The notes under the pieces were generated by a model. The model made no database searches. It saw nothing but the letters and a program-made list of their open reading frames with translations, and was not told the origin of the DNA. Made by a program: the position numbers and the translations under genes. A stretch of DNA of 64,000 nucleotides from Globodera rostochiensis (lineage: Eukaryota; Nematoda; Chromadorea; Rhabditida; Heteroderidae), in NCBI GenBank assembly GCA_018350325.1, contig JAEVLN010000001.1, positions 4,679,254-4,743,253 of the forward strand, written 5' to 3'. This document shows, piece by piece, positions 22,635 through 34,348 of this stretch; the first letter of the stretch is position 1; each line of letters opens with the position of its first letter.

Positions 22635-25600
22635 TCACCGATCGCTCGCGACAACTCCCCCCAGCCCATTGTCGAAATGATCAGTTCGTTCTGCTGCGAG
22701 CAAAGGTTTCTTCCCCGCCATTATCGTTCGCATCTCCACCGTTTCTCGATAAAGTCGTATTGACTCCTCCGACAATGCATTCAATTCGATCTGAAATCAT
22801 TTTCCGTGCATTAATCTCCAATTGTATCCAAAATAATCACTTCGTAAGTGCTGTCAACGGTGAACAGCGGAGGCTTAAACTGAAACATCGGCCCAAGTTT
22901 GGAGAAGTCCTTCCGAAAAGGGGACTGAAGCGGCATGCGCCCCATCGATGGCAAAATTCGTTTAATTGACGTGGCCTTTTGCTTTGGCTGTTCCTCTTCC
23001 CCCTTTTTCTGACGGAATGACAGGCGATGTGAAGGGGACGAAGAATTGTCTCGCGCATTTGGCTTCTGTTCAAAATGATCGATAAAATTATACGAACTGT
23101 CCCCCCAAATGCTTTCACTCGGATTCGGCTTAATGGGGCGGGCAGTTTCCACACTGTCGGCTTACGCTGCCTCTGCAAATTGTGTTGTTCGAACACCGAA
23201 GTGGAGGCCGACGCGTATCGCGCATAAAGGGCCAAGTCGGCTTTGGATATTGGAAATAGAGGGCAGGAAACGGAGTTGGAGAAGTACACTTCATTTGGTG
23301 ACTTTAGTCCAGAGTTAATACCGAGGCGAAGGGATTTCGGGGCATTTGACGACAATTCCATTGCAGAAGTTTTGTTTCTGTTGAGAAGTGCTATAAATGA
23401 TTAGCCAATTACTAAACCAATTAGTCTCTAACGGATTACACTCGAATTTAATCAGCGGGTCCTTTCTTCGTTCCGCCGTTCCGTTCCGATCCTCCAACAC
23501 CAGCAAATCCGAATACGCATCCCCCGCGTCCAAATCCTCGCCGACAACGACGGCCATTGCGACTTCTGCCGCCTCGCGAGTTGCTATTGCGACGGTTGAC
23601 TCCCCAGACAAGCGCTCATCCGTTGTCAGCACCGTAAATTCGGAGCCTTCCGGCAAATCGCTTGCGGCAACAACAGTGAGAGTATCACCTTCCGGCAAAT
23701 CGCTTGCGGCAACAATAGTGAGAGCATCAGTTTCAGTCCCCTCTTCGTCATCATCCGCCGCCTCCCCAAACGCTTTTTGGCTCGTTTTGTCCGTGTCTTC
23801 CCGTACAATTGATGCCTTTCCCGCCGCCAACGAGGAGAATGTGCTGGCAACACTTCCCTTCCGTCGAGGCGCAAAAGTTGGAGGCGGAGACGGCGAATGG
23901 TCACTGCCCTGTCCCAAAAAACTGATAAAGTCAATAACCACGCGACAACACTAATTACTCTAAACATTCGCATAAACGATTCTTTGTGTTGAGGACTCTG
24001 CTCGAACGCATCCAAAATCAGAGGACGACGAATTTGTGCTTTGTGTTGAGAACGAATGAGCTGTTCCAATGAGGTCAATTCAAAGACGCGATAAGCCATG
24101 TTAAAGTTGGCCTCGGCACAATTAGAAACATCGCCTCCAGCAAACCGAGGGTTAAAATTCGCTGAAAAAGTAAATCGTTTTGGTTGATAACAAAGTCGAC
24201 AGCACTTTCATTAAAATCTCGGCTTAGTTTTAACCCTCTCTCAGCCGCCTTAAGCATCAACCATCCAGCAAACTCCGCTTTCCCTTCCAGCCATTCGTCG
24301 TCCGCTTCTCCACAAAATTCATTTTCATCGATGTCCGAATTGACAGAAAATGACCATTCGAGGAATTCATTGCTTTTTGAATGCACCACCGGAAAGTGTA
24401 AGTGATGATCCGAACCGAAAGACCAGATATGCGCTTGAGAAGAGTTAATTGGGTTGACTGGCACACTGAAACAAAACAAAAACCCTTTGATTTTTGTCTT
24501 TCTTTGAAATTTTATAAATTAGTCTCCCAATAACCCCCCCCCCCCCTCTCCTCGCCGGTTAGAATGGAATTCGTTTCTTTCCCACAATATCAATTGCAAC
24601 TACCAACCATCAAAACAAAAGAACCGCAAAATGCAACTAATTCCTTACGACTCTCACAGACTGAACTTCGGGCCAAACTCAATTAAAGGAACCCCAACAA
24701 AAATGCTTAAACAAATTCAATTCTTCGCCCCCCCCCCCACTCGGTTCAACAACAAAGCAAAGCAAAGCAAATTCACCTTTCACCCCATCCAACTCTTTCC
24801 CCCTTTTCTGTGCTTTTGACGGTTATATATAAAATTTTGTGGCTTTGTTAACGCGCCACTGCTCTCATTGAGTTCTAAAATAAAACACATTTGGTCGACC
24901 GCTTTAATTAAAAAGCGTCCTTGAGAGTAAGGCCAAGGATTCTAAAGATGGGAATTCCCAACGAATCTCAATGAATCCCAACGAATCCATGTCCATATTT
25001 ATATATAAAAAACTTATTTTCTCACAGCACCCCAAACAAATGCCTCTGTTCACTAAATTCCGTCCACTTCAATTTCCATCAATATGTGCCATCCAATCTT
25101 CAACATCGACCAAAAATAATACGCGTATCGGTGCACACGCACATCCATAAGAAAGACATTCACTTCAAACCCACAGAAAGTGCCAATTCATTTCCCATTT
25201 TTCATTCATCCGAGCGCAGTCATCCAACATTTAATTTTCATCGCTCATTTCTCATTGTGAAAAAGAGAAAAATGTTTTGTTACTTAAACCGTCAATTTGA
25301 ATTCCATCCTCCATCATATAATAGTAAAGCAAAGAATTCCCGTCTTTTTGGTGTCCAAAAGTAATTTTCTCCGATTTTGTTAGCAATTAGTGGTTAAATG
25401 TAAAGCGAGTTTTGTGAACGATTTACATAACTAATGGGGGGGGGGATGTGTTCCCGGCCGGTCAACGGCTAATTGTTTTATTTTCCGCTTGATCCCTTAA
25501 AGAAGACCGTCAATTTGCATAATTACATCGCCAAAGAACATTTAACGGACAACGAATCAAATTAAAAATTGTCCCTAACATTAAAAGGTTCCCGTGTTGC

Positions 25601-28600
25601 ACTCGAACGATTTCAGCCAACTCTCGAATTTGGTCCAAAACAGCAAAAATGCCATCGCTCGTCTTCCCAACCCTTTGCTTTTTTGTCTCCGCCGTCGTGT
25701 TGGCCAATTCGCAGATGACTTTCTCCGATGGGTGGGGCAAACGATCAGCAGTCGCGCCTTTCGCATTGTTGGCCGACAGACACATGACGGAACCCACGAA
25801 ACGCCAACAAAAGTCGAAACCTTCTGCCAATTTATTTGTTAGCCGTGAGTCCTTTTTTGAAGAAAAATGGTGTTTGGCCATTCATTCATTTGTACAGCGG
25901 ATGAGGACACACTGACAATGAACCCGGAAATGGAAGCGTGCCATGCCGGCTACGCACAGAGACTGATACAATTGCATGAACAAATGTTGGTAAGTGCCCC
26001 GTTGGTTGGTTGTACTGTTTGCTGAGGTTGTGCTCCCTCCCACCCCTTCAGAGCCTTTTCAGCACGTACCAACAGTGCCAGACAAAGGCCGCAATAGAAA
26101 CGAAGAAGGCAATGCGGCAATCGTAAAGGCAAACGAAAGAACGAAGGCGCCAAAAACAATACGACGGCAAACACCGACTCACAAAACAAACGCAATGACC
26201 CCCAAACGATAGCCCTCAAAGTGTAAAAGTCATTGCCCATATAAAGATAATCAGAGGAAGAGATTAAGCGAAGGGACAAAAATGATCGACTCACCGAAAA
26301 ACACCCAAGAACAAATTCAACCCGTCTTGCTTCTCAAAGTCCCCAAAAGTGTTGCTGTAATAGCGCGAAATAGTTTGGAGTACATCCCGACTTCTTTCCT
26401 TTAACACAAAATTCCATCAAAGCGGGATTTCTTGGGGGGGGGGGGGGAGGTAAAAAACTATTCTTAAAAGTCCTTTATTTACTTATTTAACAAGATTTAA
26501 AAATTTGTCTTTATTTCTGAACAAATTGCACTTTTTGGTTCATTTACATCATACAACATTCCGTCGATATTTTTATGTAAACCCCAAGCCTCACCTGAAA
26601 GATGGCCGTTCTTTTGTACGTCTTTATGGAGTGGACCAATTGGGAGCCGGCATATTGCCATGCCAAAATGTCGCCGTGCTCATCAAACATTTCCTCAAAC
26701 ACACGGCAAACTTCGCTGTGAAGGCTTAAAGCCCAAGGCGACGACAGAAAGCCCATGGAGTAAAGTTGCCAGCCGAGTGCCACCTTCCCTTAGCAATGCA
26801 AGAGATTAATTAATACGGCACAAATGGATCAAAAACTAAAAGCCGAACCAATGCCAAATTGGACGACGTTGGTCCGGTCCAAACAGTCCACACAATTCGA
26901 ACGCACAATTCCATGCTGCAAAAGCATTCGTCCGTCCATCGAAGGCTCGGCAACAAAACGGCCAATGTTTTCATCGATGTTGGGAGGTGTCGTGGAGGAC
27001 CGTTGACGAAGCAAATTGCTTGGAAGTCGAGAATGGAGTTGGGGAAAGCTCTGCATAAACGGGATAAAGCAATCAAAAAAACTAAAGCCTAACTTGGAAC
27101 CATCCGGTGGACAAAGTCAGCCGTTGTCCAATTTCCTCCAGTCGTTGTAGCACTCGACCACTTTTGTTGCAACGGCTAACATCGAAACTGACGTAGTCAA
27201 TGCGTTTTCCGACTTTACGAAAGTCGTTCAAATAGCAAACGGTCTAAAAGCAAAAAAAAATAACTCGCTCAAAATCAACTTTTCTGTCCTAATTTCAAAA
27301 TAAAAAAGAAACTCAACTTCAGAAAGATTTTGTGGAGGAGATTTTCGTTGTGTCGGTGTTCCTCCCGCTTCACGAGGTTCAGCACCACCAGAGGGTGGCC
27401 GTATTTTCGTTCAAGCTCTCTAAAGTGTTTCGCCGTGGTCAATGCGTGCGGCTCCACCCGATCGATAACAATGGGCGGCTTTCCGACGACCATTGGAGAG
27501 CCGCGATGGGTGGGGTCCTGCGACCAAAACAGCGGCACAGAGCCCCGGCGTTGGACGAAAGAAGAGAATTTGCCGTAACGGAAAGACAAAGGGCTGTCCA
27601 TGTCCCAGACGATTTGTTCCGTTTCAACATCGTTGGCCACGGCCCCTGAAATGATTTTTGGAATGAGAATAATGGAACGTTCACTTTTGGTAGCTCTCCT
27701 TTAAATGACTGATTTTGCTTAAAATTGTGTTCAATGACAAGGAAAATGTTTTTTTTTAATTTAAAAAAGCCAATTTAAAGAAGCGCCACTCAAAAAATGT
27801 TCAATTTGGGTTTGAACCATCGCAATTGACGCCCCTCTTTAGAAAGCGTGTCCCGGCAAAGGCAGACGATCGGCGGGCGAGAAGAATCAACTCCAACTTT
27901 GCACATGGAAGTTCCAAAAGTTGATGGGCTTAATTTTAAATAAGTTGCACGATTTTCCCTTCCTTTTTCAGATAGCCTAAATCATAACCCCTCAGGCAAA
28001 ATGGACATATTGAAAGTCTCACCGATCTTAACCCCTCAGGCAAAATGGACATATTGAAAGTCTCACCGATCTTAACCCCTCAGGCAAAATGGACATATTG
28101 AAAGTCTCACCGATCTTAACCCCTCAGGCAAAATGGACATATTGAAAGTCTCACCGATCTTAACCCCTCAGGCAAAACGGACATATTGAAAGTCTCACCG
28201 ATCTTAACCCCTCAGGCAATGAAAGTCTCACCGACAAAACCGCGCACCAATTCCAACGTCCATTTACGACTAACCTAAAAAAGATTGTCTGTTTATTGTC
28301 ATCAAAGTGCTGAAATAGACAATATTTAACTTACCCCGTTTCGATGCAACGGTTCCATCAAATATTCGTTCCACACAAATTTCTCTTCCGGTCCCATCGT
28401 TCGACCGAAATGCTTTCGATTCCATTTTATGTCCGACTCGGCGAGACAATTCTCTTGCAAAGTTCGGCTCAATTGGTAAGTGTAAGAGAAATAAAAATCG
28501 GCGGTGAAATCGACGGACTAAAAAGACAAAAAAATAAATAATAATTAAAAATTTTAAATTAAATTCCACCAGAAAAAGTTTGCTGTATTTCGCTTCATCG

Positions 28601-29260
28601 GGATGCGACGCTGTGCCGGTTGCCGGGATGTAAATCATGGACACGTCCTCAACTTTATAAATGGAATGGAAGCCAATGGAGACGACCAATTTGGCACGAG
28701 ACACAACCTAAACAAAATGCCGAAGTCAAATTGGCACGGAAATATTCTCCCCCACCAGCAAATAAAATCCCTCCATAAAGCGAATCGCCCCAATAAGCCC
28801 CCAAGCCTTTTCCACGGTGCGCAATAATCCGCCGCCGCCTGTGCAACTGCGCCGTTTGTTCCATTTCTCCGTGGGAGTCACAACTGTGCGACCGAATCGA
28901 TCAGAAAAAATATTTTTGAATGGTCACTTGAACTGGATGAAACGGTGGCGAGCAGTTCACCAATATCAGCTAAAAAGTTAAACTCAACCTTATATTTTCT
29001 TAAACGAAAATCGTTTTTGAACTAAACTTAATTTAAGACATTCGATCTTTTTATTGCCTTAGAAAAAAACTCGAGATTTGAGCTTCAAAAATATTAAAAT
29101 TACCTTGTGAATAGTCGTGGTCTGGCTCACCAGCAATAAACTCTCTGTCAGCCATTCGATCAATTTTCAATGTACGGAATCGCGTTGCCGTTAGATCGGA
29201 ACCGATAATATAAAAATGGCTGGCTGTCTCATAAACACTCAACGAACACATCCGATCCAT
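22635..29260 (-). CDS. FIG4: Polyphosphoinositide phosphatase FIG4 (SAC3)
   Basis: SAC-domain phosphatase that converts PI(3,5)P2 to PI3P in the PIKfyve-VAC14-FIG4 complex on endolysosomes. ATG 29260 ([20 protein letters not shown]) is followed by exons with [57 protein letters not shown] and [18 protein letters not shown]. Then come the intact catalytic CX5R loop in [57 protein letters not shown] and [10 protein letters not shown] 1.8-kb intron (about 26293-24477) follows and contains an opposite-strand neuropeptide gene. The C-terminal part has [15 protein letters not shown], a low-complexity region with a 14-residue duplication, DSTYE, and a last exon (22790-22635) with [17 protein letters not shown] resembling the FIG4 tail. 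About 18 exons; boundaries approximate. Confidence 0.9.
23646..23729 (-). repeat. Coding tandem duplication in the FIG4 tail
   Basis: A 42-bp unit occurs twice with few changes, encoding two consecutive copies of [13 protein letters not shown] (one as [13 protein letters not shown]). The length is a multiple of three, so the frame is kept. It lies in the poorly conserved acidic linker before the FIG4 C-terminus. Confidence 0.85.
25649..26126 (+). CDS. nlp-47: AKH/GnRH-like neuropeptide precursor (NLP-47 type)
   Basis: Three exons: 25649-25844, 25898-25989 and 26052-26126, all with GT-AG introns and compatible phases; predicted precursor 120 residues. A signal peptide ([21 protein letters not shown]) is followed immediately by [11 protein letters not shown] (25712-25744). 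Signal cleavage exposes Gln for pyroglutamate, and GKR gives dibasic cleavage and C-terminal amidation, predicting [14 protein letters not shown]. This fits the adipokinetic hormone/GnRH-like family (C. elegans NLP-47 begins QMTFTDQW). The associated region has a Cys pair in EACHAGYAQ and TYQQCQTK, as in other AKH precursors, and ends KKAMRQS. It lies antisense within the 1.8-kb FIG4 intron. A longer minus-strand frame over exon 1 is a shadow. Confidence 0.85.
27986..28234. repeat. 44-bp minisatellite in a FIG4 intron
   Basis: Five near-identical copies plus a truncated sixth of a 44-bp unit containing AACCCCTCAGGCAAAATGGA and GAAAGTCTCACCGATCTT. One copy has AAAACGG instead of AAAATGG. Unlike most repeats here it has no long G run. 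Such homogeneity suggests recent expansion. Confidence 0.95.
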
Positions 29261-30002
29261 ATTTATGGAGTTTTCTGTTAGCAATGTGTAATTAATTGTA
29301 GATGAACAATTTCTGTTGCTTGAATCAAGAGTCTTGAATTAAGACTGTTTTTGGGCAGTGCACTAACAAATATAAGGGTCAAGCATAGCAGGAAACAAAA
29401 ATAAACAATACGCCAAAATTTACAATTTTACCACTAATTCAAATAAAAAATCATGCGTCAGACAGCGGAGGTTAGACGCAATATCCCAACACATTGAATT
29501 TCTTTCGGTTTTATAACCTTACCAAACCGCTTAGCTTTTGCTTGATGAAAAATGCTAGAAAAGTTGAGCTTTCTAATGACACCATGTATATTTGATTTGG
29601 TTGAGAAAAAAAAGTTATAACCATCGGCATATGTTTTTGGGCCTAACTTTCTTGAGAGCCATCCAATCGCTTAGCTCTTGCTTACAAATAGCTTCTACTC
29701 ATAAAGAGCTTCCGATGAATGCCAAATTTGAACGATTGTTCTTGAACATTTAATAATGCTGATTCATTCCGAATTTAATTTAATTTTATGTTAGGGGACT
29801 AAACATGTGACCATAACTGGATTGGTAAAATATGGGCCTGTGTTCCCAGACTCGAAATCTGTTAAAACATTCAAGATCGCCTAAAATATAACGGCTAATT
29901 TTGATTGAAAAACAACATCGCCTTTCATTTACACAGCCTTTGAATAGTTTCAACGAGTCTGGGAACTCAAAAAATTGTGAAACGAGCGAATGCCAAATTT
30001 TC
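29261..30002. other. AT-rich intergenic region
   Basis: Between the FIG4 start and the UROC1 stop (both minus). Contains two loosely similar segments with a CGCTTAGCT(T/C)TTGCTT core at about 29529 and 29669, possibly an old repeat. Should include the FIG4 promoter; no motif identified. Confidence 0.4.
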
Positions 30003-33000
30003 TCATCCGAATTTTAGTCCGTCCAGCAGTTTCTCGTCAACCTTTTCGGGCACGACCACTTTTAGGGCGGAGTCCATCCCCTCCATTCTCTTCACCGTCT
30101 CCAATGCCCTCGCATTCCCAGCCCAGCATCTCCGTGCCACGCCATTTGCCACATCCCAGGCCAACATCAGTTCGAGCCGACGGTCCGCCGCCTTAAGCAA
30201 AACGGCAAATTCATTCAATCCCCCCCCCATCCCCCCCCCCGGCAAATTCATTCAATCTCCCCCCCCCCACCCCCCCCAGCAAATTCATTCAATCTCCCCC
30301 CCCCCCCCCACCCACCACGGAGCCGTCGAGGAGCATGCCGAAGCCTCCATTCAGCACGTCGCCCCATCCGACACCGCCTCCGTTGTGAATGGACACCCAA
30401 GTGGCCCCGCGGAAGGAGTCCCCGATGACATTCTAATAAAACAGCAGTGATTGCCTGCCACCCCGTCCGTGCCCGCCTGGATGGCCATGTCGGCGGTATA
30501 CGCAGAGCCGTCACTGATGTCTGACGTCTCCCGGAAGGGCGAGTCCGTCCCGCTCACGTCGTGGTGGTCTCGACTGATCACGACAGGACCCTCCACACAC
30601 AATATTACGTACGCATCACCGCCAAATGCTCACCAACCTCCAACTTTTGCTCCCGGATGGCCGTATTGAATGCCCGTGCCAGCTCAACCCTTCCGAGTCC
30701 GTCCGAATACAAAATCCGTGCCTCTGATCCAACCACCAACTTGTGCTTATCGGCATTTTGAATCCACAAAAGGTTGTCTTCGTACTGCTCCCGCCTCCAA
30801 TCACTCACTAATGCCGTTGCCGTTGGACAAAGAGTCAAAGGATTAGCAACACGACACATTCCTCACAGTTTTGGTCTTCCATCAGTCGTTGGATCACCTC
30901 AGCGGCAATTCGATCGGTCTTCTGAAGGTCCCAATGTGATCCCGAAGTGCATACCCAACGGAAAGGGCCAAAACCGAGCGAGAAAATGTCTCTTAAGGGA
31001 GTTGGGGTCGGTTGTATTGTTGGGAATCGAGAATCGGCTTATCAATGGACCCCATAATGTCCTGCATGTAACTGGGGAAGATGAACGTTTTGTCGTCACA
31101 CGCATTTTCCGCCAAAATTTGGGCGCCCGCCCGATGGCATTCGACCAAAAACGCATTTCCGTAGTCCCAAAAATGCATCCCACGGGCACACAATTTTTGA
31201 ATTGCGGCGATTTGTCGCAACAGACTTAAATGGCGAAGAAATATTCTGGGGGGGGGGGCTGTAATTCAACAACCTCTGCTGAACCATTTGAACGAAAGTC
31301 GGCTTATCCTTCGACATCATTCGGTTAGCCTCGTCAACACTCAGTCCGACCGGATAATAACCTCCCCCAAAGGGATTGTGGCACGAGGTTTGGTCGGAGC
31401 CCAACTCCACGATCAAATCAGATTCTTCCGCCAATCTCTCCCTATGAAAACAACCAAATGTTTCCATTAGTTTTATTTTTGCCAATGATGCAGCCGATTC
31501 CGAACCAAAAGTGCGGAATCGGCTGCATCTCGGCTGCTTACCATAATTGTACAACATTTCCCAAGTAACCGATACTAATTGCCTTAATAAGTAAATATTC
31601 TTATCGCATTCCAACAATCGCCTAAAAACCCTTTTTGCGTCCCGACTTTCTCGAATCCATCCAATGATTTGTTCCAAATCGACGCTGAATATGTCCAACC
31701 ATCCTTGGCCATGCCTCTTCCTCAGCGCACTTTCACTGACCTTTCAAAAAGTCTCCGATCGCCCCCCCCCTCAGAAAGTTCCCACCTCCGCTATCACTCC
31801 CACACAACCTTAAAAAGGGAACATTTGGAGAAAGAAGCCTTTAAGCAACCGGCGATCACTGCAGCCTTTGCTTGGGCACCGCTCATTCCACCCAACCCAG
31901 CACTGACGAAAACTTTGCCCGCCGGGCTTGCTCCCCTGCCCAAATACTTCCGAATGGCACTCTTCAGAGTGATCTATTCCAGAAGGCAATGTTGGGCAAT
32001 ATTTCTTCGATTCTGATCGATCGACAGGAAATGCCAAAATGTGCAAACTTACCGTTGTTCCATGAACGATGCCCTGAGGCCCAATGTAACTATAGCTCCC
32101 GGCAGTCATTTGGCCATAAATGGTGACTCCGAGGGCGAAGAACTTGTCATAGAGTGGCTTTGAAGAGTAATTCGGTATCATCTATTAAACGGGACAAGAA
32201 GCAAGCGATTGATCGGTTAGTCGGACCATTCCGTTGGTGATCACAACTCTGGGAGCGTCCTTGTGGGAAGGGAACAGTCCTAAAGAAGGGAGGGGGAAGG
32301 CGTTCTGTTGGAATTGGGTGAATGGGACCGAGAGGATGTCCAGAATACATGGCCAGCGTTTGTTCTTCAGACATTTGTGCCAACAAACGGAGGGTCAGCC
32401 GAAACTGAACCCAATTGGAGAACACTTGGCCGTTGCCGCCGTAGATGACCAATTCCTCCAAAAGCCGACGGTAAAATTGCAAAATTCGGCAGATTATTTA
32501 CAACCAAATAACCTAATACCGGTTTGTTCGAATTCCCCACACATTCAAATTTCGGTAACGAAATACCAGAGACTTTTAACCAAAAGATCTCTTCAATCTT
32601 TTTGATTAACCTGCGGGAATTGGGCAACTTCCGGGTCCAAATTGTTCAGCAACATCAGAATTATGGCCGCTGCTTGTCTGCTTCGCGCACGAATCTTGTC
32701 CAGTGGCAAGGCCTAAAAAAGCGATCGTTCGTCGACCCAACCAGCCATTAGCCGACCACCGACCTTAAGCACAAAGTTGGGCATCAGCCGAAAGGCGTAA
32801 ATGTGGCCAAAGCGGATGAGTTCATCGGCAAACTCTGCGGCCAAAGTCTGGTGGAAGCCGACCGGAACATAGCGAAGAACGTTTCGGATGGCAATCTTTT
32901 GCGCAGATGACGTAACGAATAGCCGTGGAAATTGTTTATTTTGAACGGGCTGGTACAAGAGAACACCGCCAAAAGCCATCCCCCCGGGGCTACCCGGCAC

Positions 33001-33510
33001 TGCCCCCTCCCCCGGGGCTACACGGCACTGCCCCCTTCCCCGGGCCCGGCACTGCCCCTTCCCCGTGGCTACACGGCACTACCCCTTCCCCCGGAGCTAC
33101 ACGGCACTACCCCCTCCCCCGGGGCTATCCGGCACTGCCTCGGGCTACCCGGCACTGTCCCCTCCTCCGGGGCTACCCGGCACTGCCCCCACTCCTCCGG
33201 GGCTACCCGGCACTGCCCCCACTCCCCCGGGGCTACCCGGCACTGCCCCCACTCCCCCGGGGCTATCCGGCACTGCCTCGGGCTACCCGGCACTGTCCCC
33301 TCCTCCGGGGCTATCCGGCACTGCCCCCACTCCCCCGGGGCTATCCGGCACTGCCCCACTCACTCGCTTCTCTTTTTCCGTCAACGGCACCGGTCTCACC
33401 GGCGCATGCGTCACTTTGGGGTCATTGAACAGTTCGGCGGGGAAGGAAGGCAATTCACTGCCGTCGAAAGGGCCTTCAAATAGCAAAGAATCCAATTGGA
33501 ATTGCTCCAT
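30003..33510 (-). CDS. UROC1: Urocanate hydratase (urocanase, UROC1)
   Basis: NAD+-dependent cytosolic enzyme converting urocanate to 4-imidazolone-5-propionate, the second step of histidine breakdown. ATG 33510 (MEQFQLDSLLFEG); exon 1 ends 33364 at THAPVRPVPLTEKEKR. Later exons carry IAIRNVLRYVPVGFHQTLAA, AAAIILMLLNNLDPEVAQFP, YGGNGQVFSNWVQF, MSEEQTLAMYSGHPLGP, MIPNYSSKPLYDKFFALGVT, YGQMTAGSYSYIGPQGIVHG and the glycine-rich GMGGMSGAQAKAA-type stretch near 31900. Next are LGSDQTSCHNPFGGGYYPVG (containing the catalytic-region Cys), FWDYGNAFLVEC, FIFPSYMQDIMGS, VVISRDHHDVSGTDSPFRET, NGGGVGWGDVLNGGFGMLLD and WDVANGVARRCW, ending DEKLLDGLKFG-stop. Full-length, about 650 residues. Two introns contain G/C-rich repeats. 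No disruption noticed. Confidence 0.93.
30205..30315. repeat. Intronic repeat: GCAAATTCATTCAATC plus C runs
   Basis: Three copies of GCAAATTCATTCAATC, each followed by 15-20 bases of nearly pure C, filling the last UROC1 intron. The intron is bounded by a donor after LLLDGSV and an acceptor before the exon with RRLELMLAWDVANG. Confidence 0.8.
32985..33362. repeat. 30-bp minisatellite in UROC1 intron 1
   Basis: About 12 copies of a roughly 30-bp unit built around GGGGCTACCCGGCACTGCCC followed by CACTCCYCC, with shorter units on the left. It fills most of the first intron of UROC1 and lies next to its donor at 33363. The sense transcript is G-rich here. Confidence 0.93.
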
Positions 33511-34348
33511 CGTTCGGTTCAAATGACAAAGAAGGGAAAGTTATTATTTTAAATTGTTCTGAGGAAGGACAAACGATCGATTGTCCGATCAATCAATCCA
33601 AACTGATCGACAAATTGCTGAGAGGAAAAGACAACAGAAGGAAGACGAGCGAAGCAACTCGCCGTCAAATGCAAAACTGCCAAAATCAGTGAATGTGCCG
33701 CGAGACATTAAACTCTGCTGGAAGGCCCGGCATCAGTAATTTTGGCATTTGAGTCGTTAAAATGAAAGCTCTCAATCAAAACTTGTTTTCGCTTAATTTT
33801 CTTATTAAAATTGTGCGAAACTTAAACAGAAAAACTGTTTATTTAAAGAAGAAAACTTTATCGTAATATCAAAGCCAATTAAACAATTCAGTGTTTTCAA
33901 AAATCATCAATGATTTGGAGGATTAACGGAGGGTTTGGCACGCGACAAAAGGAAGAAACGATTTAGAAACATTGAGCTAAAAACAGACAAACAGCCCACA
34001 TTCATTGCTTGGGGGAGGGCATCGTTCGATGCTTCGGGCACACGAGGGATAAAACCGTCGTGCCGCCCAATTCAAAGTGAAAAAGGTGCCCCCCCCCGTC
34101 CCCTAAGGCGATGTTCAAACGCAATTTGTTATTAATTGAGGGCCATAGGCGCGAGTAAAGACAGCTATTTCCGATGTTCTTCGGAGATTGCGGCCGCGAA
34201 GATGGCCCAATGAGAGCCCATTCTGGAAGAGTCGGCGTGAAAAGGCGGCGAAAGCGACTGAAACTTTGAAAAAGAATAATTAAAAAGTTTTCAAAAATTA
34301 AAATTATTTATAATATTTTGTCCGCTTAAACATTTAAATAGGGACAAA
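33511..34348. other. Intergenic region
   Basis: AT-rich spacer upstream of UROC1; no exon or element recognised apart from a short C run at about 34090. Probably contains the UROC1 promoter. Confidence 0.45.

Noticed and set aside
23397..23954. 185-codon plus-strand Ser/Ala-rich frame
   Set aside because: Antisense shadow of the FIG4 C-terminal coding region, whose frame continues to a FIG4-like tail.
25510..25881. 123-codon minus-strand frame over the neuropeptide exon
   Set aside because: It overlaps the plus-strand signal peptide and [11 protein letters not shown], sits within the FIG4 intron and has no FIG4 similarity.
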